Shown here in pieces: positions 46,474 to 60,265 of a DNA stretch of 64,000 bases; position 1 is the first letter of the stretch; the number at the start of each line of letters is the position of its first letter. The stretch spans positions 932,501 through 996,500 of the forward strand of contig NC_065576.1 in the NCBI RefSeq assembly GCF_937616625.2, in the 5' to 3' direction. The DNA is from Mercurialis annua. Taxonomy: Eukaryota > Streptophyta > Magnoliopsida > Malpighiales > Euphorbiaceae. Position numbers and translations under genes: made by a program. The notes under the pieces were generated by a model, which was not told where the DNA came from, made no database searches, and saw nothing but the letters and a program-made list of their open reading frames with translations.

Positions 46474-49400
46474 ATGGACGGACTAGACGACCTAGACGAG
46501 CTGAGCCAGAAGCCCCCTTCACGACCGTCAAAATTCGCGCCAAAGTCTGCCAAATTCAAACCCCAACAGCCAAAACTCAAACCTAAAACCGAACCTCAAA
46601 TCGCAACGGTTCCTGAGAAAGCCGTAAACAACGAACAAGAAGAAGATATTAAACCTAAAATCGACCCGTCACCGAAAAAGGAGCCGTCCGTTTCGAGTGA
46701 CAGCGCTGTGAAAATGGAAATTGACAGTGATCCTGTAATTGAAGATGAACATGAAGAAATTGAAAATGCTGAAGAAGAAGAAGAAGATATGATTGTTCGC
46801 GAAATTGATGTGTTTTTCACTCCTTCTATTGATCCAAATACTCAGGTAAATCAGTAAGTCCAAGTTAATTGAGTTTTTCTTCATAATTTATTATTGTCTA
46901 AACCCTAGTTTGACTCATAATATTCATGTTTTTAATTGTGCCTTATTAGTGCTAGTTGTTATTTTCAGTTATATGTTATGCAATATCCATTGCGGCCGTG
47001 CTGGAGACCTTATGAATTAGATGAACGATGTCAGGAGGTAATATATTTGCCCTTATTATTTTTTTAGCTAAAGAAAGGCGGCCGCGCTATGTTGTTTGTT
47101 GAGAAAGAAAGAGATGAAAAAGAAGGTTGTTTTGGCGATTTTCCTGTGTAGGTTAGAGTGAAACCGCAAAGCAAAGAAGTAGAGCTCGACTTGTCTATAG
47201 ACGATTCCGCCAATTGGGATCCTGCTCAAGCTGCCAAATTTAACATAAAAAAACAGGTTTGCCTCTACTACTACTACTACAGTTGTAATTTGAATTGCTC
47301 CTAGTCCTCGATGAAGATGAAACACGATATGAGTTTTGTTTCCTCTTTTTTGAGAGATAATTATCATTTCTCTATAGTAGTTATTATTATGTTACACATT
47401 AATGTCCATTTTTATTGGTTTCTTATTAGACTTTGTCTACTTCATTTATGCCACCTCGTCTTACTGGCTATGCTGTTGGAGTTCTAATTGGTAATAAGGT
47501 ATGTAAACTCTGCTGTTTGAATGTTGTTTAAGACACTCCACTTAAGATAGTCAATCTGGCAACTTTTGGGCTAATGTTCCAGTTACACACTTCGATATCC
47601 GCATCAATAATGGCAAGGTCTAAGATGGCTTCAGGAGGACAAAATGCAATTTTTTTTTTAGTGTTGATAGACATATATCTAAATAGCATGGGTCCGTTAT
47701 TGTGGCATTTTATTTTTAGTGTTTTTAAACATATCCCAACAACAAGTTCAAATATATAACACTCAAAAGCTTGTTAATAGATTTAACTGTTTCTTATCTA
47801 TGCCATGTAATAAGTTAAGGAGATTTGGCTATGCATTGCCTTGCGCGTCCTGGGCATATAAGTAAGAATGAAAAAAGAACATCATCCATTATTCAAATTG
47901 AGCTCTGGTTTGTATTTTGCTGCTCAATTTATACAAATTATATACTCTTGTAAGAGGCTTTGGTTTATGGATCATCTTGCAGCTACACCTGAATCCCATT
48001 CATGCAGTTGTGCAGCTTCGACCATCAATGGAACATGTCAGCTCCTCTGATTCGAAGAGGAAGGGGAATATCACATTGGACACTGAAGCCAAGTTTGAAG
48101 ATGGGAAGCCTATTGATTCATCAAAGAAGCAGGTTCTCTCTCAGCTCGCTCACATACGTATCTTACCAGAATATATTTCCAATAGAAGCTCTTTAATTTG
48201 CTGTATGGCCTTTTAGAATGTCATTACCGGGGCTAATATTTGTCTAGAAAGGGGGATTTAGATGTGTTATTTCCTGTGTAATTGGTGTTTACAATTAACA
48301 AAATCTATATGCAAAATGCTGTGCTCTCTCCTGGATTTTAATTTAGTATTTTTTCTATAGTTGAAATGTTGAATCCGCTTACATGATTATGTCATGTGCA
48401 TATCTAATTGCTCCAGCCAATCAGGAATTTTTAATTGGCGCTGGTTGTGTTCTATGCCAAATTTTATTTTATATTATAATACTTAAACAATAGACCTTAG
48501 AATGGCTTGGGTGAATTTTTGTGCTTACCTTTACTGTAGGAAGAATTCTTGAAAAAATTAAGCATATTGTCAACTTCATCTAGGTTAGATAATGAGTAGC
48601 TGAGTTTAGTGTCTAAAAGCTTCTCTGAACCAAGTTCTATATATTTTTATTTTGGGCAGATCAAGCGCATGGAGTCAACAAGTAATCAAATTTCAAATGC
48701 TGATGAGGTAACTAATTTAACTTTATGATTTTGTCACTGTTAATTGTAAACTTATTTGGTCCTTATGAAGACTGTTCATTTTTTTTTTGCATGCATTATT
48801 TCTTCGTTGGATGTCTGATTATATCAATTATTCATAAATCCATGAATTATAAAAGGTCTTTCAATGTTTACATCACTTTCAAAACTTGGTGGATAGGTCA
48901 ATGGCTAGTTCTCAAGTGATGTGCTACATTCAGATCTTTGCTGAAAGAAATTGTTACATTTTTATATCTGTATTGTAAATGTAATGGAACCGGTGTTGAT
49001 CACATTTACATTAGCACTTTGATTGTGATTTAAAGTTATTGGCTTATGTTCATGAATCATTGCTCTTCAATTGTTTTGCTAGTTTTTGTTTCTGAAAGGG
49101 GGAGGGTTTTGTCTTGCCCTTCATTTTTTAAATTGGAATAAACTTCTGTGATTTGGATGCGGCAAATGTTGAAGTCGGCCAGTAGATTTATTATAGTAGA
49201 AAATTTTCACAACAATCAGAATTGTGTCAAGTGGAGATTCAAGAATTAATTATAGCGAAACCTTTTCTATGTAATGCAATAGTATTACCATTTTAATCAT
49301 TCTTCACATTTCATTAGTTATGTTTGGGTTTTAGCTTTTTGGTTAAAGCATCAAAAACTGTTATTATTACTTATTCTCTATTCCCTTTCCTTTTCATTTA

Positions 49401-52400
49401 TTTTCAGTGCTGGATCTCGCTCAAGTACCATGGCTCGAAGAGTGACTTTTCTTCTGGCTATCTACAGAAAATGAGGGCTCAAGAAAGTTCTTCAATGGAG
49501 TTCACAATGAGCCCGTATGATTCATTTCTTATTTCTTTGGTTTGAGCTCCAGCTACTGAAATAATTCGCAAGGAGCTTAATTTTTTTTGGAGCAATATAC
49601 TTATTTACTGTTGTTTTATTTGAAGGTATGATTATATGAGTTCCTTGTGTCCAGTAGCATCCAATGAGAAAACTAAATCTAAAGGCTTCTCGAGAAGGTG
49701 ATGTCACCTTTCAATCGCTAGCATTTTTTTTCCATGAATTACATGTGTGTTTTATGAATTAGAAATTTTTCTTGAGAACCTGTTTTTGCATTCTTTATAA
49801 AGTCTTCAAGCCCGAGTTTATATCTTATCGGATTATGACAGAAACCCTCTTTGTTGACTGGATTGTTGTTTCTTGAAACAAAATTTTGTTAGAACAATTA
49901 TGCTACAACCAACTGCCTTTTCTCCTTAGGCCCATTTTTTAAAATGATATTCTGGGTGGCATACGCATTGGAAAGTTGAATATTTTGGTAAGGCGTTATG
50001 TAGATTTGGGCTACCAAGAGCTTATTATATGAGTCAATGGAATTCTGATCATGGAAATACATATCTAGTTCTGCTCTGGGATCAGTATTTCCATTCTTGA
50101 TCATTTTATGACTTTTTATTTATATTGATGTGGTGATTTTTTAGTTGACAGGCCTTGTTAATCCAAATATGAAGATAACATTTTTCATGTTATCAGGAAT
50201 TATCTGTTATGTTTGTTAATATTTAATTCTTGATGATCGGAATGAACAACTGCTTTACCTACCTGTTTGTAAATTGGATCCTAAAATTCTATTTGTTACA
50301 TTTCAGGTTTTTGCTTTCACTGCCACTGGAAGAACGTGTTAAGAAATTGCTTTTAGAGGTTTGTCCTAACATACTTTCTATTTATTTCAGTATTGAACTT
50401 ATCATAACATTTCTCTAGCACACATCCCCATCAGTGTGTGATAGGACTAAATAGTAACCTTTCCCCCCTTTTTTTTGAACTCCGGGATTTTGTTTATTAG
50501 TGCTGTTTATATAATTTTCCTGGAATAGTGAAGCATAAATCATTGAACATATATAAAAATTAAAACCACAATGCAGGAAATCTGATATTAATTGTTTAAG
50601 TAGCATAGGTGAAAGCTTTACTTCCCCCTCTGCTTTGGCACAATGACAGAATTGTCGACTTCGCCAGTGGCATTAGCCCTGGCATTTTATTTTACCCTGC
50701 AACACCAGCCACGTTCTATGAGTAGCAGCATTATTTTCAATTTTTTGAAAACTCAATGCTTAAGTTAAAATTAAGGATAAATATATTTTAGATGCAACAG
50801 GAACTGTACTTTCAACTTAAAAAAATAAATTTACTAAATAAAAGATAATTTGAAGTCCTTTCTTTCACCTTGTTTGGGAAGTCTAAAAATGCACAATTTA
50901 TTTCAATCAAATTCTATTTAGTCAATTCTCATTTTGCATGATCTTGCATTTGTTAGAATTCATTGCTTCCAACTTAGGTAAAAAAAGTTAATAGACAAAC
51001 AAAGTCGTCAAATAAAAGAGCTTACCTAGTGCCTTAGTGGCCATTGCAGGGGTAGGGGGCGCATTTGTACTCTGCCTTCCCGTGCATTTTGCAAAGATGC
51101 TAATTTAAAAAATTATTGTTCATGATTCCTTCCAAACAAGAGCTCTATTTTACCTGCCTAATTCAAATGATCTTTACTGCTTAGGGGCCTCCTGTTCAGC
51201 GGTTTAGTGTTCTTAAGCACTTTGCTCCCAATGACACAGTTGAAGATCTCTTGGAAGCTCTTCAGGAACATGGATTATTAGTACAGGGACTTTGGGCTCC
51301 AAAGACTTCTTTGCTTATTTCAGATTCAAATAGCAAGCAGGCGTCTAGAGATTTTGTTCTTTGTTTCTTTAGCAAGAATTTGTTCATCAAGTCATCACAG
51401 CTTAACTTACTCCCTAAATCGGTTAAAGAAGATAGTGTTAATTTCGTCAAATTGTTTGCTGTTGAAAGGCCTTCCTTTAAGGATTGGAAGTTTAAAGAGC
51501 AGCCAGATACAACATTTATAAAAACATATCCAGATATTGTTAGAAAGCACGAAGCTGCTTGGGAAAATGCAGAGAAACATTTAAGTATGCTTTTTGATAG
51601 ACTTGCAAAAGCTACTACAAGGAACCATATACCAAAGTCACACATGGTTCAGAAACCTGAAAAACAGTGTGTTCCTGAAAGTATACCAAAAGGTCCAAGT
51701 GGAAGTAGATTATTGACTAAAACAACCATAACAGCTGAAAGTCGAGAAGCTTTCCTGAAGGTCCTGCCAAAAGTTTTTCAAATTCACAAGGTTTGCAGGT
51801 ACCTAAGCTCGTACATTTTTTTGTTTCTTTCTTAATATATATTTATAGACGCATGCTTATGCATGATTGCATTTGCTTGCTTATTATTGTTACCTAAGCA
51901 ATCTGCAGCCGGAACAGTAACACCTACCAATGAATGGTACTTTTAATAGACTGCAACGGGAAGTTGATTCTTTTGATTTTAGCATTAGTCTTTTCTTGTC
52001 ATTCCATCTATGTTTATGGCAGCTCTGAGGAGTAGGCCGGAGGAAAGAGCATGCCAATCACTGTTTTGTTGGATATAGCAGATAAGGCATGGCTATATTG
52101 GTTAAAAAATTTATACTTTTATGAAAGCTCATTTTAGTATTCAAACAACCAAAAAATGAAACTCAGATATCTGATTTTTGGTGTCATCGGATTATAACTT
52201 CTGTTCAAGGTTGCTAGAATCCTTATTAATTATGGCTCTGCTCTGTTTGTTTTCTGTAGCTTTTTCCTACTTGGAAGAAAAAATATTGCATAGGCCAGAA
52301 AAAAGTTAATTTAACATATAATAATATTAAAGGTTTAGGTTATGTTTGGTAAACATGGTAAATGTGCATAGAAAAGGCATCTTCAGCTAGTTGACCAAAT

Positions 52401-53616
52401 CGGGCTTTTAGTTTCTATTCAAAGTTCTTTATAATGAATTCATTTTGCATTTCTTGTGTAAAGCGAAATCCATGTATTTACTGTGCAAATATATTTTCCT
52501 TTCAAAAACTTCTTTTGCCTTCATGTTAGAATTTTTAATAGAACTAACTGTTCTGACCAGACAACCTAATTCAGCACATTTAACATTCTATCTTATATCA
52601 ATTATCGCAAGTAACTTATATACTTAATTAACACAACTTTGGAATTTACATATTGTTGTAACAAAATGGTAAAGTTTTTCTTGCACCTTTTTATGAGGCT
52701 AAGGGTTACTATTTCATTGCAGTTTTCTATTGATTTGCCAAGGTTTGCAGGACTTGGCTGTTTCTCAGTCTACTCTTCCTAAGGCAGATCCTCGAATTTC
52801 TATAGCAGCAGCATCTGCTGCTGCTGCTCCTCCAGAGGAACTTCAGGAAATCATAAGCGAAGTGGCAGCAAATGTTCATAATTTTTATGTTTTGAAGTCA
52901 TCGCCAGAACATCCGCAATACGATGAATTAAGGTTTTGGTTCCTAATGAACTAAATTGTGTTGAAGGAGCTTATAAGTAAATATCATACTTGACGTGAAA
53001 CAGAATTCTCCTTTGTTTCCCTAAATAGTTTCTTCACATTGCAGGAAAGTCGTAATTGATCTCCTATTGGTGAGAGGGCCCAATGCAAAGCTTAAGAAGG
53101 CGGAAGTCTTTGAAGCAGCTAGGATTGCTTTCAAAAGGGATATTACCAACATTGAGTATACTAAGGTCAGTGATGCAAAACGGCCTTTTTAAATCAGATA
53201 ATATTTTCTACTTGTATACCCATACTTTTTTAGTGGCTGTTAAACGTGTCATTATTAATTTGATTGCCTCTTAAAGTGTTTAATCCTTGCGATTATTAAA
53301 ACCAACCCTATTAACCTTATCAAATTATACTTTCCTTATAGCTAACTAATAAGGGATATTTCCTTTTCAATTTAGAATCAAGATCTGCTACAAAATATGT
53401 TTTAGGCTTCATTTTGACGAAAGTAGCTGGAACTAAAGGAAAATGCTCATAATTTACCATTTGTAACTTAAGTAAATGCAAATGATTCGTCCTTTTCATT
53501 CAATAACAACTTATCGCATTTTAATAAATCATGTTGCTTTTCAGGTCATGACTGATTTTTGTGAATACAAAGGTTCTGCATGGGTATTGAAGAGAGGAGA
53601 TGGAAAACCGTCGTGA
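46474..53616 (+). CDS. DNA-directed RNA polymerase III subunit RPC5-like (SIN-like family)
   Basis: RPC5 pairs with RPC4 in the pol III-specific TFIIF-like subcomplex used in initiation and termination at tRNA and 5S genes. Thirteen exons: 46474-46845, 46969-47037, 47152-47256, 47430-47498, 47983-48132, 48660-48707, 49408-49514, 49626-49697, 50307-50358, 51185-51798, 52723-52932, 53045-53165, 53545-53616. Together they give 686 aa. The start MDGLDDLDELSQKPPSRPSK leads into a Lys/Pro-rich then acidic linker. REIDVFFTPS..LYVMQYPLRPCWRPYELDE opens the conserved Sin/RPC5 N-terminal domain, which continues through PRLTGYAVGVLIGNKLHLNP. The large exon 10 (GPPVQRFSVLKHFAPNDTVE onward) and the C-terminal RKVVIDLLLVRGPNAKLKKA..YKGSAWVLKRGDG are plant-specific-looking extensions of the short yeast protein. 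The ATG at 46474 is the first that gives the DLDEL start; the frame is open further upstream. No defects seen. Confidence 0.9.
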
Positions 53617-55793
53617 TTTCATAGTGTGCCATTCATTGGAAGGATGGAGAAAAATTGCTGAAAGGTAAATTGATTATTTTGGTTAAACCGATAAAAATTA
53701 AAAAACATAAAACATTCGGTTAATGCTTGTAACTGAATTTTTAAAACTCTTATCTGTAACTGAACTGGAATCTTTCATTAACTGAATCGAACCAACCAAC
53801 TAAATAATCGACTTAATCACAGTTTTCAATCAAATTTAACCGTAATAGATCACTCAATTCAGTTTAATTCGACGGTTTGGTCACCCTTACAAGATAGGCA
53901 CTTGAGTCATAAGATGATTTGGATGTACATAACAAAGATCCTCTTATTGTAAGAACCTTTATGCAGTATCTTGCTATTGTTCTTCAACAAGAGTAATAAT
54001 TGCTCTACTACATTATGCAGTGTGTATAGAGTGGCCATTGTCAGTTGTGCTCGTCGCTAAAGCTAAGATGACCAGAAGCACTATGCAAAGCACTGGTATT
54101 TTTCCAGACCAAAGCCTATGGAGCAGAAGATGCAATGAAAGTAAAGACATCGGCTTGAAGTTCACAAAAATATTTTAATCAAATCGATGGTTGCAATCCA
54201 TTTTTAACGAAGTTCATTTCAGTCCGACCATTTTGGAGCTGCTTTATCTCACACATTTCTTACATGTGATGCTTACACCCCACAATTTTTGTTTACTAAA
54301 TTTTAGACTTATTGTCACGTCAGCTGCTTTAAAACGTATCTCATTACATATTCCCCAGAATTCAAATTTATCATTTTATGCTTCAAAATTTTAATACAAG
54401 TAACCAAAAATGGTTCCGTTTTTAGCAGAACAGATTAAAGATAACAGAAACTACAGATTTATTAGCTGCATGTAATTTGGTTAGTGAACAGATTATTTTC
54501 ATTGTGTTTTTTTAATCTGCTCCTCCTTGAGGATTTATGTCATTTCATTAACGCTCTAAAGGGTGCTAGTCCGTTAGATTTTTAATTTATTGCTAAACTT
54601 TTCAAATAAAAGAATATGCTGTTTTAGTTAAACCTGTTTAGTTATCTCTATTAGTTTATTATTGCACGAAAGTACACGATAATAGATAAATAAATATTGA
54701 CTTCAAAGAAACTTTTTACGCCTTAAGCAAAGTAGCAAAGATAAAAGAATTTCATACACATTTGAATTTTTAAGCTTCTTATGAAAATGCATATTTTGAA
54801 GTTTTTTAAATAAGTTTTACAATTATAACTAAATTTAACACAATAAACTATGAATTAAAACTGACAATTAAGTTCACCTATTCCACTGTGTGCTCCATCT
54901 GAAATTTCAAGCAAAATGGCGGATCGTTTTATTTAGACCATTATTGCAAATGAATTCGTTTAGTAGAACTTTATGACTTCATAATATTTCAGTAAGCATG
55001 CATATTGATAGAAACGAGCTAGAATAACATCAGATAAATTTGTACTCATAACTCATATTAAAAATTTGAGGGGCTATAATAGGAGATAAACTTTCAACAA
55101 AAATTATCCAACAAATGTAGCATTATCTTTTCTTTTAACATAAATTCCAAAAAAATACTTTAGTAGCAATTTGACCTCTCAATTTGCAAACTACAAATCA
55201 TTCAATCACTTAACTCTCATGATGTTCAACTTGCAAAGTGTTTGGCGGATATGTTTTGATATTTGGCATCTCCAATCTTTTTTTCTTTTCTGTAAATTTT
55301 TCCATGTGTTTCTCGTGTTTTTAATTTCCTAGCTCATAGACTTGCACAACTTTGTAAGATGTTTTTGCCTCGAAATTAGCTTACCTGTGTTACTAATCAA
55401 TATATCTGATGTTAAAAAAATAAAATAAAAAATTTCATGGTCTAAATTTGCCTTTTTTCTTTTATCTATTTACCTCATTTTTACACCTGCTTGTGTTGCT
55501 CACCCTGAAAATAATTATGATGCAAAAATGAGATAAATTGATAAAAATTACTATAAATTTCCCATAAGCGAGGGGGAAATTGCCATTTAAGTTGTAAACA
55601 AAGTATCAAATATAGTAAACATAAATTTACAATTATACCCCAAAAAATGTTTAATTTTACACTAATGTCCATATTTAACCCCCAAACTGGATGCCCTAGA
55701 AAAGATTTCTGAAATCTAAAGTCGCGCTATCACTTCATTTTTTTCCGCAGTACGAATTTAAAGGAAAACGCAATCGAATCCATTTATTTTTAG
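53617..55793. other. Intergenic region between the RPC5 and U2AF65 genes
   Basis: Begins with probable 3' UTR of RPC5. It holds a GGTTTGGTCACCCTT-type repeat at 53680-53905 and AT-rich sequence without supported frames. A TTTTTTCCGCAG at about 55741-55750, shortly before the U2AF65 start, looks like a splice acceptor and could end an intron in its 5' leader. Confidence 0.45.
53680..53905. repeat. Degenerate GGTTAAACCG/CGGTTTGG repeat
   Basis: Words TTTTGGTTAAACCGATAAAA at the left and GACGGTTTGGTCACCCTTAC at the right, with CGAACCAACC and TAACCG between them. The right border CACCCTTACAAG is like the right border of the copy in the U2AF65 intron (CCATTCTTACAAG), which suggests the same family. 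Confidence 0.4.
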
Positions 55794-58700
55794 ATGACCG
55801 ATTACGAAGGACGATACGACGGTAACGGAATGGATTTTGATAACAACGATAACTACGCTGCCAGCGGCGGCGCCGTTTCTTCTCCTCCTCTTCGCGGTGA
55901 GGATCACGGAGATTCCAAATCTCAGGTAGTAATTCAGTTCATAATTAAAAATTAACCTAATTTATCTTATTCATGTTTTTTTTTTGTATTTTTAGGGTTT
56001 TGTTAGTAGTACTGTTAAATTGATTTAATTGAAGTGTGTAGTGGAAGTTTTCTTTTGATTTACTGTGACAACTCATTGTGAAGTAATTTTTGAGCTATTT
56101 ATTGTATGAGGTTACATAAATCAGGATAGATTTGGTTATGTATACATTATAAATGTAATAATGTTTATTTTTTAGCTGCTTGTGGTGAATTAACTGTTAA
56201 TGATTGTGTTTGATTCATGAGATGCAAAGCATTTTTTTGGCAATTGAACTTGTTTTAAGGTTTTTATTAATTCTTGTTGAATTGCAGCATCGAGAACATG
56301 AGAGGGAGTCTTCTAAAAGTAGAGAGAAAGATAGAGAAAAGGGACGAGACAAGGAGAGGGATCGAGACAGGGATAGAGATAGGGATAAGGAACGTGAGAG
56401 AGATAAGGATGGTGAGAGAAGTAGAGATAGAGATAGGGATAGGGACAGAGATAGGGAAAGGGATCGAGACAAGGATCGTGACCGTCACCATAGAGACCGT
56501 GATCGCCATAGAGATCGTGGCGAGAGGAGGGAAAGGGGCAGAGATAGAGATGATGATGGTTTCAGCCGAAGCAGAGACTTTGACAGAGATAGGTAATGAA
56601 AAGTGATTTTGCATTTGAAATTGTATTTCAATGCTCTTCTACCTTATTCGTTACTTGCTGTACATAGTGATTTTACTTTATTTTTTAATGCTAATTGTAG
56701 GCGAAGAGACTTTGATAGAGAAAGGGAGGATAAGCATAAACGTCCGTCACGATCTTCTTCAAGGGGCAGAACAGAGCGCAGATCAAAGTCCCCCTCACGC
56801 GAGCGCTCTCGTTCCAAGAGGTATGCTTTCTAATGGAAAAGTTGGTTACGCTGAGGTGACCTAACTTTTGGCACTTAGCATCATACAAGATTCAGGAATG
56901 TCGGATGTTCTATTCATTTACTTTTGTTCATTTTTCTTTTCTGTTCTCTAACTGTATTTTATTGCAGCAAAAGGATCAGTGGTTTTGATATGGCTCCTCC
57001 CCAACATTCACTGTTACCTGGTGCAGCTGCAGTTGCTGCTGTTGCAGGTACATGTTCTCTCCTTCATACTTAAAATTGCCATGCTTTATAACTGTACCTG
57101 TTTGCTTATGTGATCTAGTGTGAAAAGTTCGTACAGTTTACATGATGTCATTTTGGTAAGCAGTATTTTGTTCTTTTTGTTACGTACTTATAGCTTCCAG
57201 TATCTCGGTCTCTGAACGGGCTGTTTTGTTTTTTCTTCTTATTATTATTATTTTATTGCTTGATGAAATAATTCTGGAACTGAGAAAATTTTGGGTTTTC
57301 TTGTCTTTGGTGTTTGTTTGTTTGTTTCTTGTCTCATCTTTGTTGTAAGGCAATGTTGGGTCTCTAGTCCCACTGTGCTGACAATGGTGTGAGCCGACTT
57401 CTCTAGCTTTTATGAACAAGGAGGAATCGATGCACCGGTTTGATGGTTCTTGTTCGTCTTCAACTGGCAACTATTGCCTGTTTTGGTAGTCTTGCAAATA
57501 TTTCCTCCAGAATCTGAATAAATGATGTATTCCTTTCATCTCTTTTAATAAAGTTATTTAAGTGTTAGGAGTTAATTGCTCAATTAAAAAACTATGCAGG
57601 GGTTTGTTATGGTAGGTCAAATGCATTGCAGTGTCAGGTGTGACTATGATTGAGCTCTAATTGTGTTTCAATAATCTCTGCAGGTCAGATTCCTGGGACT
57701 ACTCCTGCCATCCAAGGAATTTTTCCAAACATGTTTGGTTTAGGGACTGGTCAGGTACGTGATTGAGCTGTGTGATCTATATTTTATTTTCAAAATTTTT
57801 TCATTTATTATTCATTAGCTTGGCTGTGTCATTTGTTTAATTGCAGCAGTTTGGTACTCTTCCTGTTATGCCAGTTCAAGCAATGACACAGCAGGTTAGG
57901 ATGAATAGATATGCATTTCATTTTACCTTTGCCTTTTACATTTCATCTATTTGCATTTATTAAAACTTGTCTGATGCTCGGTTGATTTCTATTCCTCGTT
58001 TCAGGCTACTAGGCATGCTCGGCGGGTATATGTTGGAGGACTCCCCCCTACAGCCAATGAACAGGTTCTACTTTCTACAGTTTTTTTGGCTGATTTTCAC
58101 GTTTGGTTCTAAATTATAATCCGGAGCTTTTAATGTTTGCTGCAGTCTGTGGCTACTTTCTTCAGCCATGTAATGGCTGCAATTGGAGGAAATACTGCTG
58201 GTCCAGGTGCACTGATGTTTATTTTATTAGATTGATGACTAATTGTGCAGTTTATGTGTTATAATGTTCTTTAATTTTTTTTCTTTTTTTCTTCAGGGGA
58301 TGCTGTTGTAAATGTTTATATTAATCATGAAAAGAAGTTCGCATTTGTGGAGATGAGATCTGTGGAGGAGGCTAGTAATGCAATGGCTCTAGATGGGATT
58401 ATCTTTGAGGTATTGTACCGTTTCTTATCTACATTATCTACGACTCTAATTTGTTATGAGCCATTTTCTTTTGCGTTGTGACTGAATTTTTCTCTTTGAT
58501 ATAACAACTTTACCAGGGAGCTCCTGTCAAGGTGAGGAGACCCAGCGACTATAATCCATCTCTTGCTGCCACACTTGGTCCAAGCCAGCCCAATCCCAAC
58601 CTCAACCTGGGTGCGGTTGGTTTAACTCCAGGCTCTGCTGGCGGCCTTGAGGGTCCAGACCGCATCTTTGTTGGTGGGCTCCCCTATTACTTCACAGAAG

Positions 58701-60265
58701 CACAAATCAGGGAGCTGTTAGAATCTTTTGGACCCCTTCGAGGTTTTGATCTAGTCAAAGATAGAGAAACCGGCAACTCAAAAGGCTATGCATTCTGTGT
58801 TTATCAAGATCTTTCAGTTACAGACATAGCTTGTGCTGCCCTGAATGGAATTAAAATGGGCGATAAAACTCTCACCGTCAGGCGTGCTAACCAGGGGGCT
58901 AGCCAACCTAAGCCTGAGCAAGAGACTGTACTGTTGCATGCTCAGCAGCAGATTGCATTGCAGGTGAGAGTACACTTGTTGTGTCGTCATTTAATTCTTC
59001 TTATGGTTACTCCATCTTTATTTTGATTTTTTATTAAGTTTTTTTAATCTAAGCTCTATCATTTTGCAGAGACTTATGTTACAACCTGTGCCTACTAAAG
59101 TCGTATGCCTAACTCAAGTTGTTACTCCGGATGAGCTCAAAGACGATGACGAGTATGAAGACATCTTGGAAGACATGAGAACCGAAGGCGGGAAATTTGG
59201 TAAAGCTTTTGAACAATACTTTTATTTTGATTTTATTGCACCTTTTTTTTCCTCTCTGGCTTTCTTAGTTAGGCGCCTTTCTTTTTTTAATGTTGTTCAG
59301 TGAGGCTTTTTACTTAGTAATTGATTTTCTTTATTTTCTTTTTGTTGTTGTATGTCTGTTTTACAGCCTTTTGTAGTCCCACATTCTGCTATAAAGAATC
59401 AGGCCTAACATACACAGACAGAAGACATCTTTATCCACTATTATTATTATTATCTACTTGAGATCCATTTTTCTAAAAATAAAACTGTTAATATTGGAAA
59501 ACTGTTTTTGTTGCCAATTTTCACACTTTAAATGCAGGTACATTGGCTAGTGTTGTTATCCCACGACCAAAGGGAGATGATGGCGACGTGGCAGCAGGAG
59601 TTGGGAAGGTCAGTGCCTGTACCTTAATTTTTTGGTGGTGCATAGGGGTATTGGTTTGGTTTGGTCTGGAATTGGCCTAAACCTACCATACTGGAAGTTT
59701 TGAAATGTTAAAACTGCACCGACCTATAGTGCAATTTCAAATTGGCACCGAACCAGACCAAACTATTTAATGATCGATTCATGTTTTTTTTCTTTTTTGG
59801 GAAATGACTTCGATATTTTTTAAAAATCAATTAAACATTATAGATTAAGATATACATATATATGAAAAAAAAAATCTTATGTTTATTTTTTAAATAATTA
59901 CCAATGGATTTACATGTATATATATGTTAAACTTTCAAGACTTCATACTTATTTATTTGGCTTTGGTTATTTCGGTTATTTGTAAGAATAGAAACTAAAC
60001 CAAATATTCCTCGATGACCTAACCATTCTTACAAGTTCAGTGGCAGATGACCTTTGTCCTATTTGTTTTCTAACATTTTTTTCCTAGACTATGTATTTGT
60101 TAAGCACAAGTGTCCATGTGTGTTCAGGTGTTCTTGGAGTATGTAGATATGGAAGGTGCCTCAAAAGCTCGATCAGGGATGAACGGAAGAAAATTTGGCG
60201 GAAATCAAGTGGTGGCCGTATTTTATGCAGAGAACAAGTTCTACCAGGCTGACTATGATGGATAG
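55794..60265 (+). CDS. U2AF65: Splicing factor U2AF large subunit (U2AF65)
   Basis: Binds the intron polypyrimidine tract and, with U2AF35, recruits U2 snRNP in the nucleus. Thirteen exons: 55794-55925, 56288-56592, 56701-56820, 56968-57047, 57684-57754, 57847-57894, 58005-58064, 58146-58206, 58297-58409, 58517-58963, 59070-59199, 59538-59608, 60128-60265. The product is 591 aa. An acidic/Gly start is followed by an RD/RE/RS-rich region (exons 2-3) and SKRISGFDMAPP. RRM1 is RRVYVGGLPPTANEQ..KKFAFVEMRS. RRM2 is DRIFVGGLPYYFTEAQ..SKGYAFCVYQD. The C-terminal UHM runs from VVCLTQVVTPDELKDDDEYE to GRKFGGNQVVAVFYAENKFY. The order and spacing match plant U2AF65 A/B. Exon 6 starts at a CAGCAG tandem acceptor. 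Intron 12 carries a transposon fragment. No coding damage seen. Confidence 0.95.
57844..57849 (+). promoter_or_regulatory. Tandem NAGNAG splice acceptor at U2AF65 exon 6
   Basis: The acceptor reads TTGCAGCAGTTTGG. Using the first AG (exon from 57847) adds one Gln; using the second (exon from 57850) drops it. Both keep the frame, so two proteins differing by one residue in the Gln-rich linker before RRM1 are possible. Confidence 0.6.
59643..60035. repeat. Transposon fragment in intron 12 of U2AF65
   Basis: Starts at about TAGGGGTATTGGTTTGGTTT and ends near CCTAACCATTCTTACAAG. Inside are AAACCTACC, ACCGAACCAGACCAAAC and TTCGGTTATTTG words. The two ends are roughly inverted copies and it is the same kind of repeat as at 53680-53905. 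It makes up most of the 519-bp intron. Confidence 0.45.

Noticed and set aside
56215..56614. Minus-strand and alternate-frame open regions over U2AF65 exon 2
   Set aside because: They are by-products of the simple RD/RE/RS codon repeat in the real frame.
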